From positions 44,986-108,985 of the forward strand of contig NZ_KB235933.1 in the NCBI RefSeq assembly GCF_000332315.1: 64,000 bases of DNA. Direction: 5' to 3'. This document shows positions 38,114 through 47,338 of the stretch, one piece after another. Source of the stretch: Prochlorothrix hollandica PCC 9006 = CALU 1027. GTDB lineage: Bacteria; Cyanobacteriota; Cyanobacteriia; Prochlorotrichales; Prochlorotrichaceae. How positions within the stretch are numbered: the stretch's first letter is position 1; each line of letters starts with the position of its first letter. The translations under genes were made by a program, and so were the position numbers. The notes under the pieces were generated by a model, which ran no database searches, was not told where the DNA came from, and saw only the letters and a program-made list of their open reading frames with translations.

Positions 38114-38449
38114 AGGGGGTAGGGCCAGGGTAAGGGGCAGAAGCAAGGGCAAGGGGTTCCGGGCGATCGGGCCAGATCCCAGGGTCGTCATAGCACACAA
38201 CCCAGGACAGCTAAGGACAAACCGTCGATCTCACTGACCCGATCGCCGTCAACGGCGGGGGAAAGGTATCGACCGATACTTTAACCCTGATACTTTACCC
38301 TGGAACTTTGCCCCTCTGACCCCTGGGGATCACCTGATTGTCAGGAAATTGTCAGGAACTGTTGGCACGGGTGATGGCGGGTGATGGCCTGGTGATGGCC
38401 TGATGATGGCCTGACACCAGTCTCTGAAGCGACGCAAACGCCTCACGAC

Positions 38450-38590
38450 CTGGTTGACTGACACAAGATGGTCGCTGTAGGTTCGGTTGAGGTACGAAAC
38501 CCAACAGCCACAATGGTTGTGTTGGGTTTCGCAAGGCTCTACCCAACCTACGGGAACATAAGCCGTTCAGAAGTTGTGTCAGTCAAGCAG
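38450..38590. mobile_element. MITE family C, complete, with 9-bp target duplication
   Basis: A 141-bp element with ends CTGGTTGACTGACACAA and the inverse of CTGCTTGACTGACACAA (16 of 17 matching). It is flanked by CCTCACGAC on both sides (38441-38449 and 38591-38599). The interior holds the family G palindrome (GTAGGTTCGGTTGAG to CCCAACCTAC). The terminal 18 bases match the IS4 element end at 2857 at 16 of 18 positions, and both duplicate 9 bases. Confidence 0.92.
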
Positions 38591-38643
38591 CCTCACGACA
38601 TTTCAAGGGTTTCAGGAAACTGCCGGGGGCGGGGTGGGTTTGC

Positions 38644-39849
38644 CTAGAGATTCATCGCCGGATCCCACCCATCTTGGGAGAGAAAAGGGCGATCGAGGGG
38701 AATGGGGGCCACCGGTTCCGTCAAGGTAAACTGGCCCTCTGCCACCCACTGCTTCAGTTCCAGGGCAATTTGGTTGGCGAAATAAATGCTAGACAGGGGG
38801 GCGGTGCGCACCGGCTTGCCTTCCAGGGTGATGCGCCCGGATTTGAGTTGGGCATAGCTCACCAGGCCAAAGGTGGGGCGCACCCGGCGGGGAATGGCGA
38901 AGTCGATGACGGGGGCCACCACCTCCCCATCGCTGATGGCACAGCGTTCCACCGTGGTCTCGTTCAACACCGGAAAGGCCAGCCCCACCCCCAACATCAA
39001 CGACGGACCATAGTGGCGTAAATAACAGCCCCGCACCCATTTGGGGTTCATGGTTTTGGCATCCCCCACCATGGCCAGGGTCGCCCCCGGACCGATGGGA
39101 GTCCCATTGGCTAAGCGTTTTTGTAAAGGGAAATGTTGGGTGCCTTCCCCGGTGATGTAGCCAATGCCGCCCCCCAGGAAAATGCGGCTCCCGATGCCGA
39201 TCAGTTTTAGCTCAGGATCATTAAAGAGGGGGGCGATCGCCCCAGGGTTGCAATAGACCGCGTTACCCAGATGGGGATAGAGGGGTCCTAGGTAGGTGTA
39301 GAGGGGCCGATCGCCCCCATTGACTCCCACAATGAAGTTTTGATAAAGCCCGCGAGGGTTAAACAGATAAAACTGGTTGATGGTATCGCGACTGATAACA
39401 TTGTCGAAACTGGCCCTGGGGTAGCAGTCGGTGCTTTGGCCCAAGGCCCGCAGTTGCACCCCCTTCCCCGCCACCAGATCGGCGATGACATGGCCCCCGC
39501 CCCGCTCCGAGTCGGGATCTTCGGCGGGTTGGGCCGCCCCAATGTAGAGATCCACCGCCCCCAGGCCCGCGTAGGCCAACACCCCATCCAGCCAACACTG
39601 GCGAATGCGCATGGGGGGATCGGTGTGGCCCAGGTTGAGGACGGCGCTGGAGGACTCCATTGGCTCGAAGGTGCCGGTGGTGACCACATCCACGGTTTGG
39701 GCCACGGCGCTGATGCCGTCGGTTTTGACCCGTTCCTTCAGTTCAGCAACGGTACAGACTTGGGCTTGCTTCTTTTTGATTTTGCGGTTGATGGCGGCGA
39801 TCGATCGTTCCATGATCTCCCAGTCAATCCAAGGGTATTGAGGTAGCAT
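38644..39849 (-). CDS. DUF39 / HcyBio family protein (homocysteine biosynthesis-type)
   Basis: A 401-residue protein of the DUF39 family, named for a role in making homocysteine from sulfide and aspartate semialdehyde in methanogens; the role in cyanobacteria is not settled. Recognisable segments are [40 protein letters not shown] and [19 protein letters not shown]. Family Cys residues (for example in CYPRASF and RGCYL) are present. ATG 39849 is chosen; the longer frame to 40089 overlaps the divergent gene's coding region. The start is 43 bases from the divergent threonine aldolase ATG, so they share one promoter region. Confidence 0.85.
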   Translation of the reverse strand: MLPQYPWIDWEIMERSIAAINRKIKKKQAQVCTVAELKERVKTDGISAVAQTVDVVTTGTFEPMESSSAVLNLGHTDPPMRIRQCWLDGVLAYAGLGAVDLYIGAAQPAEDPDSERGGGHVIADLVAGKGVQLRALGQSTDCYPRASFDNVISRDTINQFYLFNPRGLYQNFIVGVNGGDRPLYTYLGPLYPHLGNAVYCNPGAIAPLFNDPELKLIGIGSRIFLGGGIGYITGEGTQHFPLQKRLANGTPIGPGATLAMVGDAKTMNPKWVRGCYLRHYGPSLMLGVGLAFPVLNETTVERCAISDGEVVAPVIDFAIPRRVRPTFGLVSYAQLKSGRITLEGKPVRTAPLSSIYFANQIALELKQWVAEGQFTLTEPVAPIPLDRPFLSQDGWDPAMNL

Positions 39850-39892
39850 ACCCTTCAGTCCTTCACCCGGTGCTTTAGTCACCCCAGCCCCC

Positions 39893-40951
39893 ATGATGAC
39901 CCCCCCCCTTGATCTGCGCAGCGATACCATTACCCAACCCACCGCCGCCATGCGACAGGCGATCGCCCAGGCTCCTGTGGGGGATGATGTGCTGGGGGAT
40001 GATCCCAGCGTCCACGCCCTGGAAGAACGGGTTGCCCATCTGCTGGGGAAAGAAGCCGCCGTCTTCATGCCCTCCGGGACAATGACCAACCAGGTGGCCC
40101 TGCGGGTTCACACGGAACCGGGGGATGAGGTGATTTTGGAGTCCCAAGCCCATATTTATTACTACGAAGGGGGGGCACCGGCAGCCTTGGCGGGGGTGAT
40201 GTCACAACTGATTGCGGGCGATCGGGGCATCTTCACTGCCGCAGACTTAAGGGCGGTGCTGCGGCCCGTGGATGTGCATTTCCCCGTCACCAAGCTGGTG
40301 TGCCTAGAAAACACCCATAACCGAGGCGGTGGCCGCATTTTCCCCCTGTCGGAGATCCAGGCTTTAGCCCAAGTCTGCCAAACCCACGGCTTGATCCTCC
40401 ATCTGGATGGGGCCAGACTCTGGAACGCCTGTATTGCCACGGGCATTTCCCCCCAAGCCTACAGCGCCCCCTTTGATACGGTCAGCGTCTGCTTCTCCAA
40501 GGGCTTGGGGGCACCGGTGGGTTCGGCCCTGGCGGGTTCGGTGGCCCAGATGCAGCGGGCGCGGCGGTTCCGCAAACAGTATGGGGGGGGAATGCGTCAG
40601 GCGGGCCTGTTGGCGGCGGGTGCCCTCTATGCTTTGGATCACCAGTACGATCGCCTCCAAGAGGATCATGACAATGCCCGCTATTGTGCCGATATTCTCG
40701 GCAGTATCGAGGGCTTTACCGCCAATGCCCAGGCGGTGGACACCAATATTGTCATTTTTGAAACCCCAGGCCGGGATGCCACAGCCATGGCCCAGGCTCT
40801 CCGCGATCAAGGGGTGTGGGTCAATGCCCTGGGGGGGCAGCGATTGCGGGCGGTGACCAGTTTGATGGTGACGCGATCGCAGTTAGGCTCTCTGGCCGAT
40901 CGCGCTGCCGCCGCCCTAGCATCCCTCAGCCCCACCGTTCCCGTTTCCTAA
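39893..40951 (+). CDS. ltaE: Low-specificity L-threonine aldolase
   Basis: A 352-residue PLP enzyme cleaving threonine or allo-threonine to glycine and acetaldehyde. The family start [19 protein letters not shown] is seen, with [19 protein letters not shown] and the PLP lysine in [16 protein letters not shown], and [11 protein letters not shown] with the cofactor-contacting Asp. Length is normal. A hairpin terminator follows at 40993. The gene diverges from the DUF39 gene with 43 bases between starts. A shared role in amino-acid metabolism is possible but only inferred. Confidence 0.92.
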   Translation: MMTPPLDLRSDTITQPTAAMRQAIAQAPVGDDVLGDDPSVHALEERVAHLLGKEAAVFMPSGTMTNQVALRVHTEPGDEVILESQAHIYYYEGGAPAALAGVMSQLIAGDRGIFTAADLRAVLRPVDVHFPVTKLVCLENTHNRGGGRIFPLSEIQALAQVCQTHGLILHLDGARLWNACIATGISPQAYSAPFDTVSVCFSKGLGAPVGSALAGSVAQMQRARRFRKQYGGGMRQAGLLAAGALYALDHQYDRLQEDHDNARYCADILGSIEGFTANAQAVDTNIVIFETPGRDATAMAQALRDQGVWVNALGGQRLRAVTSLMVTRSQLGSLADRAAAALASLSPTVPVS

Positions 40952-40992
40952 CTCCCCTTCGATCGCCTGCCCCCAGCCTGACCACCATTAAA

Positions 40993-41025
40993 ATCGCCCC
41001 CCAGACGTTGAGTCCAGGGGGCGAT
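40993..41025 (+). terminator. Hairpin terminator after threonine aldolase
   Basis: A 9-bp perfect stem ATCGCCCCC/GGGGGCGAT around a 15-base loop, then GATTCTTATT, 42 bases after the stop codon. Confidence 0.6.
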
Positions 41026-41098
41026 GATTCTTATTAGAAATCTTTATCAACGGTTGGATGGGAGGAGAAAACCCAGGGGCAACCTATTAAGCCAAGGC

Positions 41099-41344
41099 TT
41101 AAGTCGCCTGAGGTACAAAGACGATCTGGCGATCGCTGTAGGACTTGCCCAGGAATTTAAGGGACTGGCCCGAATCGCTGGTCACTCCCCGATAGGCACC
41201 ACCAGCCACGGTGTAGGCGGGTTGATCCAGGTCAACGCGGCGGATCGTTGTGGTCGATCCCAGGAACTGGACGGATTCCCCCGCCACAGTCGCCACTTGA
41301 AGGGGATCGTGATTGTAGGCAATGCCCCGGTAACATAGCTGCAT
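41099..41344 (-). CDS. DUF4278 domain protein
   Basis: An 81-residue protein, the standard size for the cyanobacterial DUF4278 family. The start MQLCYRGIAYNHDP is the family hallmark (M-x-L-x-Y-R-G). A second near-repeat, YTVAGGAYRGV, appears in the middle, before QSLKFLGKSY. Function unknown; members are small and often numerous per genome. The upstream gap is AT-rich. It is convergent with threonine aldolase, separated from it by the hairpin at 40993-41025. Confidence 0.88.
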   Translation of the reverse strand: MQLCYRGIAYNHDPLQVATVAGESVQFLGSTTTIRRVDLDQPAYTVAGGAYRGVTSDSGQSLKFLGKSYSDRQIVFVPQAT

Positions 41345-41901
41345 GGTCAGACTCCTTGAACGGTGAATTAGTCAATGAACGTTTCACGAATGGTTTATGA
41401 GCCAATATCAGGATTTTATTGTTTTGTCATAGAACCATGAACGTCTAAAGGAGACATCACAGTGATTTCTGGCAATTCCCGATACTTTCGCTACAAAAAT
41501 ATTTCTTTATATTTTCTTAATTATTGATATACCCTGACATGGGATCCAAGATTCAAGGGGGACAGTAAGGCTTGAAAAGCCTAAATTGCTGTTATATCTC
41601 TGATAAAACCCCATAAAAACCCTTGTCTAACCTGAAATATTGACTGGTCACAACTAACCTGTTTTTTTGGCTCTTTTTTGGCTCTATGATCCTCCGATCG
41701 CTGCCCGAACCGCTACGATACGGCATCGCGATCGCCCTGGAAGCCCATCCGGATCAATCCAGATCGATTTCAGATCGATTTCAGATCGATTTCAGATTGA
41801 TTTCAGCCCGGAATAAATCCGGATCTATGATGGTGCAACCCCAGAATCCATCAGCGACCCATCAGCGACCCATCAGAGAACCCCGTTCAGGAGACCGCCC
41901 C
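41345..41901. other. AT-rich intergenic gap with short repeat
   Basis: 557 bases. The first half is markedly AT-rich (for example ATTTCTTTATATTTTC near 41500), unlike its surroundings, and probably holds the DUF4278 promoter. At 41757-41805 there are four copies of TCAGATCGATT-type units. No gene recognised. Confidence 0.6.
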
Positions 41902-42162
41902 ATGCCCCGCCTCACCCCCCACAGCATCCATCTGGAAATTACCCGCATGTTTGAGCAGGGCCAGAGCTTCTTTACGGAACTGAAGGTGCAAGACTGGCTC
42001 AAGGACCATAATCAAGACCCTGCCGACTACACCATTGTTTTCCACCAAGAACCGGCTCCCCCTGGTTCTCCCCACATCATTGCCGTAACCATTGACTTGA
42101 AACGCCATGATGGCCAAGCGGTGGATCCCTGGTTGCTGGCGGAACTGAATAAGCAGGCTTAG
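41902..42162 (+). CDS. Hypothetical 86-residue protein
   Basis: I do not recognise this family. ATG 41902 is supported by TTCAGGAGA 10-18 bases upstream; the frame is open further up but there passes through a tandem repeat. The protein is soluble and mixed-charge, with no Cys, and reads MPRLTPHSIHLEITRMFEQG at the start. Its stop codon (TAG 42160-42162) overlaps the stop of the convergent CocE-type hydrolase by two bases. The compact coding density and good ribosome-binding site suggest a real gene. Confidence 0.65.
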   Translation: MPRLTPHSIHLEITRMFEQGQSFFTELKVQDWLKDHNQDPADYTIVFHQEPAPPGSPHIIAVTIDLKRHDGQAVDPWLLAELNKQA

Positions 42163-43892
42163 GACAAGTGAAAGGCTAGGGTGCCCGCCTCGATCGCGAT
42201 CGTAATCACTTGAGCAGACAGCCGGGGGGCAGCATCGGGGTTTTCCCCCGTACCGGGATTAACGGCATAGGCCGGGACACAAGCCCCACTGAGGCTGAGG
42301 CGCAACTGTTCCCCCAGTCGCAACCGTTGCCCCGTGGCTTGGAACTGGAGCCGCAGCGATCGCCGCTGTCCTGGCTCCCCGATCCCCAGCCGCTGGTAAC
42401 CCTGGCAGATATTAAAGACCCCGTCCCGCCGCACCACCGACAAGACCCCACAGAGATCAAAACTCACCGCCGAACTCCAGCACCAGAGCCGTAGCACCGC
42501 CTCCCCCCAGATCACCAACTCCCGATCCAGGGGTGCGGTGGTATAGGTGAGGACATCGGCCCGATCGTCCAGGGCGCTGCGATCGAAACTGCCACTGGGC
42601 ACAGCGGCGTGACCCCCCAGGGCGGGCACCGGTCGCCAGGGATCATGGACGATCACATCGGGCACCCCGGTTTCTTTTGCCGTGACCTGAACCTCTGGTG
42701 TGACGTAAACCTCTGGTTTGCCCTGGGTTTCTGGGGTGCCCTGGGTTTCTGGGGTGACCTGGACCTCTGGGCACCCTTCCCCATTCCCAGACTTGAGGGG
42801 TCGCAACTCTCCCCCCACCATGGACCCCAACCCCGTGCCCCGGAAGCCGTATTGCAGGGGCGGATCCTCTTCCCAGAGGTGGCTTTGTCGCCAGCCCTGG
42901 CCCCCCATTTCAAACCACTGCACCGGCGCGGCCTGGATCGCCTCGACAGCATCTGGAGTGGTTTCCCCCTTCAGGATCCGGTTAAACCACTGCACCTGCA
43001 CCCGATCCAAGGGACTAATGGCCGTTGGCCCAAAGTCCACCGATCCCGCCCGCCGTCCCCAGGGCAGATGTCCCCAGGGACCAATCCAAAGCTGTTGGGG
43101 CGATCGACCCCGTTGTGCTTCCCGATACAGCCGCAGGGTGCCCCGCAGATAGGGGTCAAACCAGCCCCCAACGTGGAGCATGGGCAGATCTACACCGGCT
43201 AAGTCCGGCTTGAGGGCTTGCCAGTAGGTATCCCTCGGATCAGGGTGATTCAGCCAGTCCCAATAGAAGGAGTCGGGAGCCAGTTGCCGCAGACGATCGG
43301 GTTGGACCGGGACGCGATCGCCCACAGGTAACGCCTGAGCGTCCCGAACTAAGGCCAAAAATGCCGCCTCGTCCCCCCGCCGTCGGGCCGTTTCCGCCGC
43401 CAACTGGAGCGCCCAGCCCAGGTTGCTTTGCCATAAAAACGCCCCCCCCTCATAGGCCCAATCCTGGTGCAGGTCATAGCCCACCATGGCGGGACATAGG
43501 GTCATCAGGGCGGGCGATCGTCCGGCGGCGGCATAAAGCTGGGTCATGGCCTGGTAGGAAAACCCATACATCCCCACCCGGCCATTGCTACCGGGCAGTT
43601 GGGCCACCCAGTCCACCGTTGCCGCCCCGTCCGCCGCTTCATGGGCAAATAACCGAAACTCCCCGGTGGAGGTGCCCCGCCCCCGCACATCCTGGATCAC
43701 CACCATATAGCCCTGGGCTGCATACCAGGTGGGATGGCCATAGACCACGGTGGAGGCGATCGCCCGCCCATAGGGTTGCCGCATCAACAACACTGGCAAC
43801 GGCTCATCCAGGGGGCGATGGCGAGGTCGGTAACAGTCGGCATCCAAGCGAACACCGTCCGCTAGGGTTAGGGACAGGGGGATGGGGTTCAT
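42159..43892 (-). CDS. CocE/NonD family hydrolase (X-Pro dipeptidyl-peptidase type)
   Basis: A 577-residue serine hydrolase of the CocE/X-Pro dipeptidyl-peptidase S15 family. The alpha/beta-hydrolase core contains the nucleophile motif GFSYQAM near residue 135, preceded by QDVRGRGTSTGEF, and a C-terminal jelly-roll domain (SSAVSFDLCGVLSVVRRDG). Between core and jelly roll, around residues 370-400, lies an insert of repeated TPE-T/V-Q-[GV] units from a 24-base DNA repeat (42670-42775). This is not a normal family feature but keeps the frame. Substrate unknown. The stop overlaps that of the convergent small gene. Confidence 0.88.
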   Translation of the reverse strand: MNPIPLSLTLADGVRLDADCYRPRHRPLDEPLPVLLMRQPYGRAIASTVVYGHPTWYAAQGYMVVIQDVRGRGTSTGEFRLFAHEAADGAATVDWVAQLPGSNGRVGMYGFSYQAMTQLYAAAGRSPALMTLCPAMVGYDLHQDWAYEGGAFLWQSNLGWALQLAAETARRRGDEAAFLALVRDAQALPVGDRVPVQPDRLRQLAPDSFYWDWLNHPDPRDTYWQALKPDLAGVDLPMLHVGGWFDPYLRGTLRLYREAQRGRSPQQLWIGPWGHLPWGRRAGSVDFGPTAISPLDRVQVQWFNRILKGETTPDAVEAIQAAPVQWFEMGGQGWRQSHLWEEDPPLQYGFRGTGLGSMVGGELRPLKSGNGEGCPEVQVTPETQGTPETQGKPEVYVTPEVQVTAKETGVPDVIVHDPWRPVPALGGHAAVPSGSFDRSALDDRADVLTYTTAPLDRELVIWGEAVLRLWCWSSAVSFDLCGVLSVVRRDGVFNICQGYQRLGIGEPGQRRSLRLQFQATGQRLRLGEQLRLSLSGACVPAYAVNPGTGENPDAAPRLSAQVITIAIEAGTLAFHLS

Positions 43893-44193
43893 GGCTGTGG
43901 CGATGGGGGTTCAGACCAAATCTGGTTATTACAGATGGTTTTGCAGACTGTTTTATTGTAAGGGTCGTGTCCCTGTGCCGACTCTGGCCCTGGGTAACCG
44001 GGCAAACCCAGGATGGTTTAGCCCTGCCTGTTGTTTTGGGTACTCGGTTCCTAGCCCCAGAAGGTTGCCCTCTGGCCTGAGTTTCTGGCAGGATCAAAAG
44101 CAGCCCTCTCCTTTCCAGCCTGGTGACCCCTCCCCCAGCGAACCGTCACCGCCTAGGGTGAGAGCGATCGCCTGGAATAATTTCCTAACCCCA

Positions 44194-45804
44194 ATGTCTA
44201 GAACACGGTGGAGCCTGCAACCCTTGCCCCCAAAATTGTCCCGTTGGCTACAGATCGCCGAAGTAAGCGCCCTAGTCCTAACCCTGTTGGGATTTCTCTT
44301 CTTTTGGCTCAATGGTCAGGTGGCCTTGCTCCTAGCAGCGATGGTTTTGGCCCTCCTCTTAAACCTGTGGAACCGCTACAACAGTGATCTCCGCACGCGG
44401 CAGCGTTCCCTAGGGGAGCTGAAACGCTTACGCCAGGATCTATTCACAGAACTGGATGCCTTAAACCAAGACATCCAGCGCCAGTCCGCCGGCGGCTTGT
44501 CCTATCTCCAAAGCAGCCAGGATCTGGAACTGGCCATGGCCCAACTGCGGTTACAAAATGTCCGGTTGGGTGCCAGCTTACAAACTGTGGTGCAAGCCCT
44601 TAACCAACTTTTGCCTAATCCCGTTGATCTGGTCCCAGAACCCCCCGGTTCAGCCCCAGAACCCTCGGTGCAATCCCTGGGCGATCGCCCCCCCAGTGGT
44701 GGCCAGCCCGATCGATTCCCCTCCGATCGGCTCCCCACCCCAACTCCCCCCGTCCCCAGTGCCTCTGCCCCAGAACCCTCCCTGCCCTCCTTAGACCCTC
44801 CTTCCGTCAGTGCTGACTTTTTCAATCCAGGGGACATCGGTGCCAATCTTCCCCAACCGCTGCCCCAGTCCTCCCCCTTCCCCGAACCCTGGCAAGAAGC
44901 CCTCAGTTGGCAACCGGGCATCAGCTTTGCCGCCCATGCCGGTTGGGTCAATGCCATCGCCCTCAGCCCCGACGGCACCCATCTCGCCACGGGGGGCACC
45001 GATCAACAGGTTCGCCTGTGGGATATCCAGAGTGGTGATCTGGTGGGGGAATATGCCACCCCATCCCCCATTAGTGCCCTAGCCTTTAGTCCCGACGGCA
45101 CCTACTTGGCCAGCGGTAATTACGATCATCGCATTCAAATTTGGCGTATTGCGGATCAATCCCTCGTCAAAACCCTAAAAGGTCATGATGGCTCTGTGAA
45201 GTCTCTAGTCTTTAGCGCTGATCCACAGCACCACGATCGTTGCCTGATCAGTGGTAGCTACGATCAGACCCTGCGTATTTGGGACATTAGCAGCGGCAGC
45301 GCCGATGTTTTGGAAGGCCATACCGGCAGCATCCAAACCCTAGCCTGGGCAGGGGCGCAACGCTGTTTGATCAGCGGTGGCGAAGAGGGACAGTTGCGGC
45401 TCTGGCAACTGCCCGATGGCCAACTCCTGGATACCTTGGCCCAAGGTCGCAGTGCGGTGGAAACCCTAGCCCTCAGTCCCGATGGTTCGATCCTGGCCAG
45501 TGGCACCACCAACGGCAGTCTCTATGTCTGGCACTTACCCAGCCGCACCCTCCGCTACACCCTCGATGGCCACACCGGGCCGATCGCAGCCCTCGCCATC
45601 ACTGTCGATGGCCAGACCCTGATCAGTGGCGGCGCTGATGGGCGGCTCAAGTTGTGGCAGTTAGCCACGGGCCAACCCCAAGGCAACGTGGCCGATCCCA
45701 TTGAAGCCATTCTCGATCTGGTGTTAAGCCCGTCGGGTAACCTGATTATCAGTAGCCACCCAGGGGGACAGGTGCAGTGTTGGTGGCGGCAGGAGCAGCA
45801 ATAA
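44194..45804 (+). CDS. Membrane-anchored WD40 repeat protein
   Basis: A 536-residue protein. Two closely spaced hydrophobic segments (EVSALVLTLLGFLFFWL and VALLLAAMVLALLLNLW) are followed by a coiled coil (residues about 60-140). Then comes a Pro/Ser-rich linker (about 150-235) and seven WD40 units forming one propeller, from GWVNAIALSPDGTHLATGG to EAILDLVLSPSGNLIISS. The arrangement suggests an interaction platform at the inner membrane. Start 44194 is chosen; the longer frame to 43882 overlaps the divergent hydrolase gene and lacks structure. The SemiSWEET gene starts 3 bases after its stop, so the two are co-transcribed. Confidence 0.85.
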   Translation: MSRTRWSLQPLPPKLSRWLQIAEVSALVLTLLGFLFFWLNGQVALLLAAMVLALLLNLWNRYNSDLRTRQRSLGELKRLRQDLFTELDALNQDIQRQSAGGLSYLQSSQDLELAMAQLRLQNVRLGASLQTVVQALNQLLPNPVDLVPEPPGSAPEPSVQSLGDRPPSGGQPDRFPSDRLPTPTPPVPSASAPEPSLPSLDPPSVSADFFNPGDIGANLPQPLPQSSPFPEPWQEALSWQPGISFAAHAGWVNAIALSPDGTHLATGGTDQQVRLWDIQSGDLVGEYATPSPISALAFSPDGTYLASGNYDHRIQIWRIADQSLVKTLKGHDGSVKSLVFSADPQHHDRCLISGSYDQTLRIWDISSGSADVLEGHTGSIQTLAWAGAQRCLISGGEEGQLRLWQLPDGQLLDTLAQGRSAVETLALSPDGSILASGTTNGSLYVWHLPSRTLRYTLDGHTGPIAALAITVDGQTLISGGADGRLKLWQLATGQPQGNVADPIEAILDLVLSPSGNLIISSHPGGQVQCWWRQEQQ

Positions 45805-45807
45805 CCC

Positions 45808-46065
45808 ATGGATCCCATTACCTTGTTGGGCCTCGTGGCCGGTGGCTGTACCACCATTGCCTTTGTGCCCCAACTCCTGAAGATTTGGCGATCGAAGTCG
45901 GCCAAAGACATTTCCCTGGGGATGTTTCTCATTTTCTGCCTGGGGGTTTTTCTCTGGTTGCTCTATGGCCTGTTGACCCAAGATATTCCTGTAATAGTCG
46001 CTAACTTCATCACCCTGATCCTGTCGGGCACCATTTTGGCCCTCAAGTTTCGCTATAAATCGTAG
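45808..46065 (+). CDS. SemiSWEET-type sugar transporter
   Basis: An 85-residue triple-helix-bundle protein of the SemiSWEET/PQ-loop family. The PQ motif is visible in TIAFVPQLLKIWRSKSAKDIS, followed by LWLLYGLLTQDIPVIVANF, and three membrane helices fit the size. Such proteins dimerise to form a bidirectional sugar uniporter. It starts 3 bases after the WD40 gene stop, a tight and unusual pairing that implies shared expression. Substrate cannot be told from sequence. Confidence 0.92.
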   Translation: MDPITLLGLVAGGCTTIAFVPQLLKIWRSKSAKDISLGMFLIFCLGVFLWLLYGLLTQDIPVIVANFITLILSGTILALKFRYKS

Positions 46066-46261
46066 GGATCCCTCGATGAATGGGGGAAGACGGCGCAGCC
46101 GCCCCCCATAAACCGCCCCCCATAAACCGCCTACTATCCCCCTGATGTTCACGTTGGCACCTGGCCCACACTGGCAATGATTCAAGGTGCCCGTAGCAGA
46201 GTCCCATGGACTGGCTAAAAACCTGGGGATCCTGTAGAGAACTCATGGGGTGGGTTCACCG

Positions 46262-47031
46262 ATTTAGGTAGGGGCAATCCCCCCGTGGTTGCCCCGGTTG
46301 TGGATCGCCAAGAGGGTCGCCAAGAGGGTCGCCAAGAGGGTCGGCACGGGGGCGAGAACCCGACCCAAGGTCGATGGTTCCCCTGGGAAATGTACCCCTT
46401 TAATCCGGCTCTGATCGGCGATCGTGGGGCTGAAACCCGACTCACTTTCCCCCTGAATCGTTACCTTGAGGGCTGGGGCGATCGCCTTGGCCCAAAGTTC
46501 TTGCGGTTTTAGGATCATTTCTTTTGAACAGCTTATGTAGAGATGATCCAAGCCGCTGCCTAGAACGAATCTGACCCTTGCAATCGGCACTAGCGCCACC
46601 CCCAAGAACTAGGCTCAACGCCCTAGGATGCGGAGTGGATCAGTTGCCCCTGGTGTTTCCCCGTCCGGGGCGATCGCCATCAGCCCTAACAACGCTGCAC
46701 GGGGTCTCCCCCCAGGTTTGATGCTGCAACCCCTGAGAACACCTGAGAGTGGGCACCGGGGCACCGCCCCTACCTTTCCTTTAACCCACTGGCATACACC
46801 TCTTACTGGGGAACCCTCGACTTCGGGTAGGGTTCTCGCCCCCGGGCCGACCCTCTTGGCGACCCTCTTGGCGATCCACAACCGGGGCAACCATGGGGGG
46901 ATTGCCCCTACCAAAATCGGGGAATCTGCCAAGGTGAAATAGACCCTCTCCAAGCGTCTGAGGTCTGTTTTCTGAAGCCTGAAACCTGAAGCCTGAAACC
47001 CTCATTCTCCCGTGACCCCCTGAATAATTAC
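46262..47031. repeat. Repeat family D fragments, two in opposite orientation
   Basis: 46262-46464 is a reversed partial copy ending CCCCCTGAATCGTTAC, with three tandem units of CCAAGAGGGTCG. About 46803-47031 is a forward partial copy ending CCCCCTGAATAATTAC. The stretch between (46465-46802) is unrecognised. Together they fill most of the 1,273-base gap after SemiSWEET. Short CATAAACCGCCCCC direct repeats lie near 46108-46130. Confidence 0.75.
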
Positions 47032-47097
47032 GACTGCCACCCAAGTTTCTGTCAATGTTTCTGTCAATAATCCGGGTTTGCTATCAACTTCACCCCA

Positions 47098-47200
47098 TAC
47101 AGCACTCCTAAATCAGTTGTAAGGATCTCGATGGCTGAAACCCTTGGTGTGGTGTGCCCCCGGAGGGGGCACACCACACGACCCATTTAGGACTGCTGTA
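47098..47200. mobile_element. MITE family A, copy 4
   Basis: A 103-bp unit with TA at both ends. The left end reads TACAGCACTCCTAAAT, closer to a perfect inverse of the right end than in other copies. The hairpin centre is GTGCCCCCGGAGGGGGCAC. Confidence 0.94.
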
Positions 47201-47338
47201 GACTTTTTCCCCAACAGGGTAGCCCTCCTCACTGGTGAAGAGTCGATATCTTGGGCCTGATGGGTATGGGATCAGCGGGGATGATTATAACGACACGACC
47301 ACAGTTTACTGATAGTCTAATCACGGTTCCATTGAGTT

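Noticed and set aside
39850..40089. N-terminal extension of the DUF39 protein
   Set aside because: It would read antisense through the threonine aldolase coding region; the family start is at 39849.
43882..44193. N-terminal extension of the WD40 protein
   Set aside because: Overlaps the divergent hydrolase gene start, has low-complexity composition and lacks a ribosome-binding site.
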